Positions 60,121 through 64,000 of a stretch of 64,000 nt of DNA are shown here, piece after piece. This DNA comes from Verrucomicrobia subdivision 3 bacterium UBA693 (GTDB lineage Bacteria > Verrucomicrobiota > Verrucomicrobiia > Limisphaerales > UBA8199): contig DBMR01000040.1 of the NCBI GenBank assembly GCA_002298785.1, positions 62,001 to 126,000 on the forward strand, written 5' to 3'. A program made the translations under genes and the position numbers. A model generated the notes under the pieces. That model worked only from the letters and a program-made list of their open reading frames with translations. It was not told the origin of the DNA and did not search any database. How positions within the stretch are numbered: the stretch's first letter is position 1; every line of letters begins with the position of its first letter.

Positions 60121-62904
60121 ACGGTGAACAACGGCGGGAGGCGGATCTCTGGGGCGCCAGCCAAACCGATACAGTAGCGTTAAGACTGCGGGGAGGAAAC
60201 TCAAGCAGGCCACGACGCACGTAGCGGTTCCTATGGTCATGGCACCGCCCAAACTGGCTATCCCCTGGTGCTGCGCCACCAGCAGGCTGCCAAACCCCGC
60301 CATGGTGTTAAGAGCGGAGACCAAAACCGCTTTGCCCGTGCTTCTGGCCAGGATGTTCGGCTGGCGCTCCTCGGCAAATCGATTCAGGATGTGGACCCCA
60401 TTGGTTACTCCGATCCCAATCACCAGGATCACGCTGACGATATTGACGGGGTTGAAGGAGATTCCCAGACACCCCATAAGGCCCAACATCCAGCAAAAGC
60501 CGAGTGCCACTGGCAGCAGTGCCAGCACCACAGCGCCACTGCGGTGAAAGTGCAGAAACACCAGAATTGCGATAATGCCCGCCGCGTAAAGCGCCGCTTT
60601 TTCCACATTTTGCTTAAGCCGGGAAGTATATTCGTAGAATTGAACCGGCGAACCAGTAACCTTTGGGTCAACCGCTCTGAGCTCGCGGATAAACCTGTCC
60701 TGCATCGGTCGCTGCCAAACATCCTCCTTCGGATAGACTTGCAGCAGGAATTTACCCGAGCGACTGATGAAAGAATCACGCAGGAAAGCGGGCAAGTCCT
60801 CTGGCTGCAGCCGCTGACGATCATCCTGCTGTTTAATGAGCGAAATGGTTTCCTGAAGACTTCCAAACAATCTCCGTTGAAAACCGGTAAGTCTTTCGGA
60901 AGCCAATGGCAGATAGGTAGCCGTCAATCGACGCAACCGGGTGACTGAGCTGCGGAGCGAACGCAGGGGCTCGGCTGCGGCTTGGTTGCTGCCTTGCGCA
61001 TTGATAGCCAGGCCAAGATAGCCGCTTAGCGAGAAGAGCGTCTGGTTCAGGTTCGTAAGATCCACCGGCTGGGGGTCCAACTTCGGCAAGGGAATAGCGC
61101 TTGCATCAAGCTTGATTTGACGGACTATGGCGAGTTTTCGCTCCTGATCTTCGGTCAGATATTTGACCAAAGAAATCACGCGGGCAACAGAGGGGAGTTG
61201 GCTAATGCGCTCCTCCCATTCTACGGCCTGGGTCAACGAATCGGCGATCACAGCGCAGTAAAGTAGCGACTCCGAACCGGAGCGGATGAGCTGCTTTTGC
61301 AGGCGCACCGCGGGCAGCCCACGGCTTTGCAGGTTTAGCAGGTTGTAGTCAAAATTCACCTTGGTGGATTGCTGAATCATGACTGTGGTGAAGATTGCTC
61401 CGCACACCAAAACTAACCAGGGACGTTTGAGATAGAGCTGTTCAAACCTGGCGCGTCGGCTCTTTCTGCGCTGCGATGCCCGTTGGCCGAGCCAGCGAAA
61501 AGGCAACAATACCATCAGCGCATCTGGTCGGGTCGGCTTGGATCGTGAGGCCTTCGGATCTGGCAGGTCCGGATTTCCGGTCGCCAGCAGCAGTGGCAAC
61601 AGGGTCAACATCGGGACGAGACAAAGAATGACACCGGCCCCAGCAATCAGTCCCATCTCTTGCATCCCTTTGAAATCAGTCACCGCCATGAAGCCAAATG
61701 CGCCCGCTATGGTTAAGGCGTTGGTTATGACCCCGATGCCGGTGAACCCGAGCGCTTTGCCGATCGCATGGCGTCGGGTGTGACCACGGTTAATTTCCTC
61801 CTCGTAGCGAAAAATCAAATGGACCCCGTAATCAATCGCCAACCCGATGAGGATCGGCACGAGCGTGAGGCTCAGAATGTTCAGACGACCCACTGTCAAG
61901 GTGGCAAAACCCAGGGTGTAACAAATGCCGACGAGCAGACAAAAAGTGGCCATTAAGGGCCACAGGATAACGCGGCAGCTCCAAACAAAAATTAACGCGG
62001 TGAGAGCCAAGGCAATAAACGCAGCGACTTCAGTATCCCGTCTGGCTTGCTCCATTTCGTCGTGAGTCAATACCGGCTCCCCGGTGACTTGGACATTGAC
62101 CCCAGGAACCTCTGACTGCGTGAGAACAATCCAATTCCGCAAATGATCGATCGCTGCATCTTCCCTGATGGGGTCTTTCGCCTGCGCCGTTAAGACATAA
62201 ACCCGGTCACGATCAAAGGTGAGATAGAGCTCATGGCGGTTTCCTTCCTCACTCGCGTCAAATAGGGTTGTAAGATTAGGGTCAAGAAGCATTTGCCGGG
62301 ACTCGATGCAGTCCGATGCGCCGTCCACGACCTGCTGCAAAGCCCGCAGCGACTGGGAGGCCAAGCCTTCCCTTGAATCGGTGGTGGTCAAGGCAAGCGA
62401 GCGTAACTGCCGATTAACCAAAGCAAACATCGACTCAAGGTTTGAAACTTGTGAAAATGTTTGCAGCAAAGGCCGATTCATCGATAGGAATTGCTGTAAC
62501 TCGGCCAGTTTTTCCTCCGGGAGAAATAGCAGCGCCTTCGGCCCCATCAGCTTTAGTCCGGCCTTATAATAAACGCCCGAAAACTCACGGTCCACCTGGA
62601 GTCGGGCGGCGAGGCGGTCTAGAAATTCACGGTTCTTTTGCCGGCTCTCGCTTTTAACCAGAACGAAAATGTTTTCGTGAATATTAAAGGCCCGCTTAAA
62701 CTCCAGGAATTCACGCCAGTAAGACTCCTGTGTGGAAATCAAATCATGCTTGTCCGTGCTGAACTGCAATTTGATCGCCGTATAGCCCAGGCAAACCAGC
62801 GCAAGCAGGAGTTGAGGATAAAAAAACCATCGCGGATAACGAAGAACCAGATCACCTAACAAATGCAGCGTGTGACCCGCTCTGCTCTCGTTCAGCGGTT
62901 TCAT
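60106..62904 (-). CDS. MMPL/RND-family lipid exporter (HpnN-like)
   Basis: 932 residues with two six-helix bundles. The N-terminal helix and periplasmic porter domain follow the MMPL layout: STDKHDLISTQESYWREFLE, FNIHENIFVLVKSESRQKNR, then the first helix bundle, a long periplasmic stretch and a second bundle with NPVNIVSVILVIGIGVTNGV. Proteins of this type export hopanoids or other lipids (HpnN) or mycolate-type lipids. No hopanoid synthesis gene is visible here, so the substrate is open. It is flanked by decayed ECF sigma fragments on both sides; no membrane-fusion partner is adjacent. Confidence 0.85.
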   Translation of the reverse strand: MKPLNESRAGHTLHLLGDLVLRYPRWFFYPQLLLALVCLGYTAIKLQFSTDKHDLISTQESYWREFLEFKRAFNIHENIFVLVKSESRQKNREFLDRLAARLQVDREFSGVYYKAGLKLMGPKALLFLPEEKLAELQQFLSMNRPLLQTFSQVSNLESMFALVNRQLRSLALTTTDSREGLASQSLRALQQVVDGASDCIESRQMLLDPNLTTLFDASEEGNRHELYLTFDRDRVYVLTAQAKDPIREDAAIDHLRNWIVLTQSEVPGVNVQVTGEPVLTHDEMEQARRDTEVAAFIALALTALIFVWSCRVILWPLMATFCLLVGICYTLGFATLTVGRLNILSLTLVPILIGLAIDYGVHLIFRYEEEINRGHTRRHAIGKALGFTGIGVITNALTIAGAFGFMAVTDFKGMQEMGLIAGAGVILCLVPMLTLLPLLLATGNPDLPDPKASRSKPTRPDALMVLLPFRWLGQRASQRRKSRRARFEQLYLKRPWLVLVCGAIFTTVMIQQSTKVNFDYNLLNLQSRGLPAVRLQKQLIRSGSESLLYCAVIADSLTQAVEWEERISQLPSVARVISLVKYLTEDQERKLAIVRQIKLDASAIPLPKLDPQPVDLTNLNQTLFSLSGYLGLAINAQGSNQAAAEPLRSLRSSVTRLRRLTATYLPLASERLTGFQRRLFGSLQETISLIKQQDDRQRLQPEDLPAFLRDSFISRSGKFLLQVYPKEDVWQRPMQDRFIRELRAVDPKVTGSPVQFYEYTSRLKQNVEKAALYAAGIIAILVFLHFHRSGAVVLALLPVALGFCWMLGLMGCLGISFNPVNIVSVILVIGIGVTNGVHILNRFAEERQPNILARSTGKAVLVSALNTMAGFGSLLVAQHQGIASLGGAMTIGTATCVVACLSFLPAVLTLLYRFGWRPRDPPPAVVHRGETT

Positions 62905-63299
62905 CCTGCTGGTACTTTACTATTGCCGGCAAGTTTATCCAAGCCACCGAATTCTGGGCCAAATCACGTTCGAGCACAGGGCGAAACGGTTGCTTGATTT
63001 GAACCAGGGACTCTTTGAAGAAGGCCTAATGAGGCTTGTTGCGTCCCAATTACCGAGTCATAAACCACACGCCAGATGAACTCCTGGACTATTTCTCGGC
63101 GGATCACGTTCGGATTCGCCGCCATGCTCTTGATCTTAATCTGGCTAGGCTTGTACCGCATCTGGCGAGGGCAATCACTCAATGCCGCAGTCAACCTGCT
63201 GGGCGACAACAGCCCGCGCGGCGTGCTGACCTAGCGCGGGTGACCGGAGCAACCCGCAACAACATTTTCACCAGCCTGCGGTATGCGGATGCGGAGAGC
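62905..63299. other. Non-coding stretch between the MMPL gene and the sigma remnant
   Basis: About 395 bases with no convincing gene. Open frames exist on both strands (for example 62964-63209 minus and 63036 onward plus) but have no recognised domains and no clear ribosome binding site. The region probably holds the MMPL promoter plus decayed sequence that once belonged to the sigma factor gene. Confidence 0.45.
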
Positions 63300-63539
63300 G
63301 CGGAGGACGGCAGGCTGCCATTGTTCCAACAACTGAAAGTGTTGGTGTTCGGCGAAAATGGCACGCCACCTTTCGCCGTGATGGCGGAGAAACTGGGGAT
63401 CTCGGAGGGGGCGGTGAAGGTGGCGGCCCACCGGTTCCACCATCGCTTCAAAAAGTTGCTGCAAGCTGAGGTCGCGCAAACGGTGACCACGCCCGGCGAG
63501 GTAGCCGAAGAATTGCGGTACCTGATCTCGAAGCTTTGA
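63300..63539 (+). pseudogene. C-terminal remnant of an ECF sigma factor (region 4 and tail)
   Basis: The frame ending at 63539 encodes LFQQLKVLVFGENGTPPFAV, MAEKLGISEGAVKVAAHRFH and HRFKKLLQAEVAQTV, then a tail with EVAEELRYLISKL. This is the complete region 4 and C-terminus of an ECF sigma factor of the type common in Verrucomicrobiota and Planctomycetota. Regions 2 and 3 are missing; upstream of 63300 the frame runs on but no longer resembles a sigma factor. Related to the fragment at 59995-60120. Confidence 0.65.
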
Positions 63540-63624
63540 CCGTGATTTAGGGTAAAGTCCAACGGTGCGGGTTGGTTGCTTTTGCCCTGGATTTGGCACA
63601 GACTTCCACCGCACACAACCATTC

Positions 63625-64000
63625 GTGATTACGAACACCAAACCGCCAAAAATCCCAAAGGTCATTCTATTGGTGGAGTCATCACGCGGTTCCGGGCGCG
63701 CGCTGCTGCGCGGCATTGCCAATTACGCGCATCATCGCGGTCCCTGGTCGTTCTATTGGGAGCCCGGCGGGCTGGAAAAAGCCTGGCCCACACTGCGCCA
63801 GATCGAGGCGGATGGCATCATTCTGCGCGACGTCGAAAAGGTGGACGAGGCGCTCGCCAGCGGTTTGCCGGCGGTGGTCATCGGACATCGGCAGTCGGAG
63901 ATCCCCGGCCTAGTCAACGTGGTGACGGATTCGGAGGCGATCGGGCGCATGGCCGGGGAACATCTGCTGCACTGCGGCTTTAAACACTTTGGGTTTTGCG
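63625..64000 (+). CDS. XylR-type transcriptional regulator (AraC family with periplasmic-binding-like sensor), 3'-truncated by window
   Basis: Runs off the window edge; 125 full codons plus one base are seen. The N-terminal sensor of XylR-like regulators is clear: VILLVESSRGSGRALLRGIA, NYAHHRGPWSFYWEPGG, then ADGIILRDVEKVDEALASGL, PAVVIGHRQSEIPGLVNVVT and DSEAIGRMAGEHLLHCGFKH. These proteins bind a sugar (often xylose) and regulate carbohydrate genes through a C-terminal AraC HTH, which lies outside the window. The start is uncertain: I use the GTG at 63625, and a GTG at 63565 is in frame too. Confidence 0.8.
   Translation, partial: MITNTKPPKIPKVILLVESSRGSGRALLRGIANYAHHRGPWSFYWEPGGLEKAWPTLRQIEADGIILRDVEKVDEALASGLPAVVIGHRQSEIPGLVNVVTDSEAIGRMAGEHLLHCGFKHFGFC

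Noticed and set aside
1..64000. Search for tRNA, rRNA, CRISPR, insertion sequences and phage genes
   Set aside because: No cloverleaf-like gap sequence, repeat-spacer array, transposase or phage structural gene was found by reading; short gaps were checked only by eye.

Overview
The window looks like chromosomal DNA of a soil- or freshwater-type Verrucomicrobiota bacterium (Pedosphaera/Limisphaera-like). I infer this from the gene content: two pseudopilin-like proteins of the GFTLIELLVVIAIIAIL type (one with an H-X9-DG motif), Tat-exported hydrolases, large secreted glycosidases, SSS sugar symporters, a PAP2-glycosyltransferase 39 fusion, fused spermidine-synthase-like membrane proteins and remnants of ECF sigma factors. 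Base composition is fairly G+C rich by eye (high fifties to about 60 percent; not computed). I found no tRNA, rRNA, CRISPR array, insertion sequence or prophage.

Layout. 1-3156: the potABCD polyamine ABC transporter (potA cut by the window edge), with 4-nt overlaps throughout. 3226-4773: a ThuA-like protein and a DUF1638 protein. 4812-7677 (minus): two SPFH/band-7 proteins behind two small GYF-domain membrane proteins. 7840-22660: a housekeeping block with sppA, upp, the primary sigma factor rpoD, apt, a PAP2-GT39 fusion, an OGG1-type glycosylase, comB, a NifS/IscS-type cysteine desulfurase, a thioredoxin-like ferredoxin, an FHA/zinc-finger protein, cimA and valS. 22759-26684: a DUF1294 protein, a lipoprotein cyclophilin and a membrane spermidine-synthase-like protein with a TPR tail.

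26755-33747 (minus) is a sugar-use cluster: glycosylasparaginase, a DUF5009/HGSNAT-like acyltransferase, an SSS symporter, a small membrane protein, galM and galK. 33961-38701 holds ygbA with an FNR-type palindrome in front of it, a TPR protein, and the lemA/M48 protease pair. 38745-50734 is a second carbohydrate region: an unknown TIM-barrel-like secreted protein, GH51 arabinofuranosidase, GH29 fucosidase, pseudopilin and lipoprotein, a giant GH38 alpha-mannosidase whose tail carries discoidin domains nested inside PKD domains, and a Tat-exported aldo/keto-reductase-like protein.

50901-57024 is a tight four-gene operon: permuted NlpC/P60 (YiiX/LRAT-like) hydrolase, PlsC-type acyltransferase, AUR1-like PAP2 enzyme and a rifampin-phosphotransferase-like enzyme. 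This is the best candidate for an undescribed pathway, probably acting on membrane lipids. 57041-64000 holds a second pseudopilin, small unknown genes, a stand-alone CBM48 protein, an MMPL/HpnN-like RND exporter flanked on both sides by decayed ECF sigma-factor fragments, and the start of a XylR-type regulator cut by the window edge.
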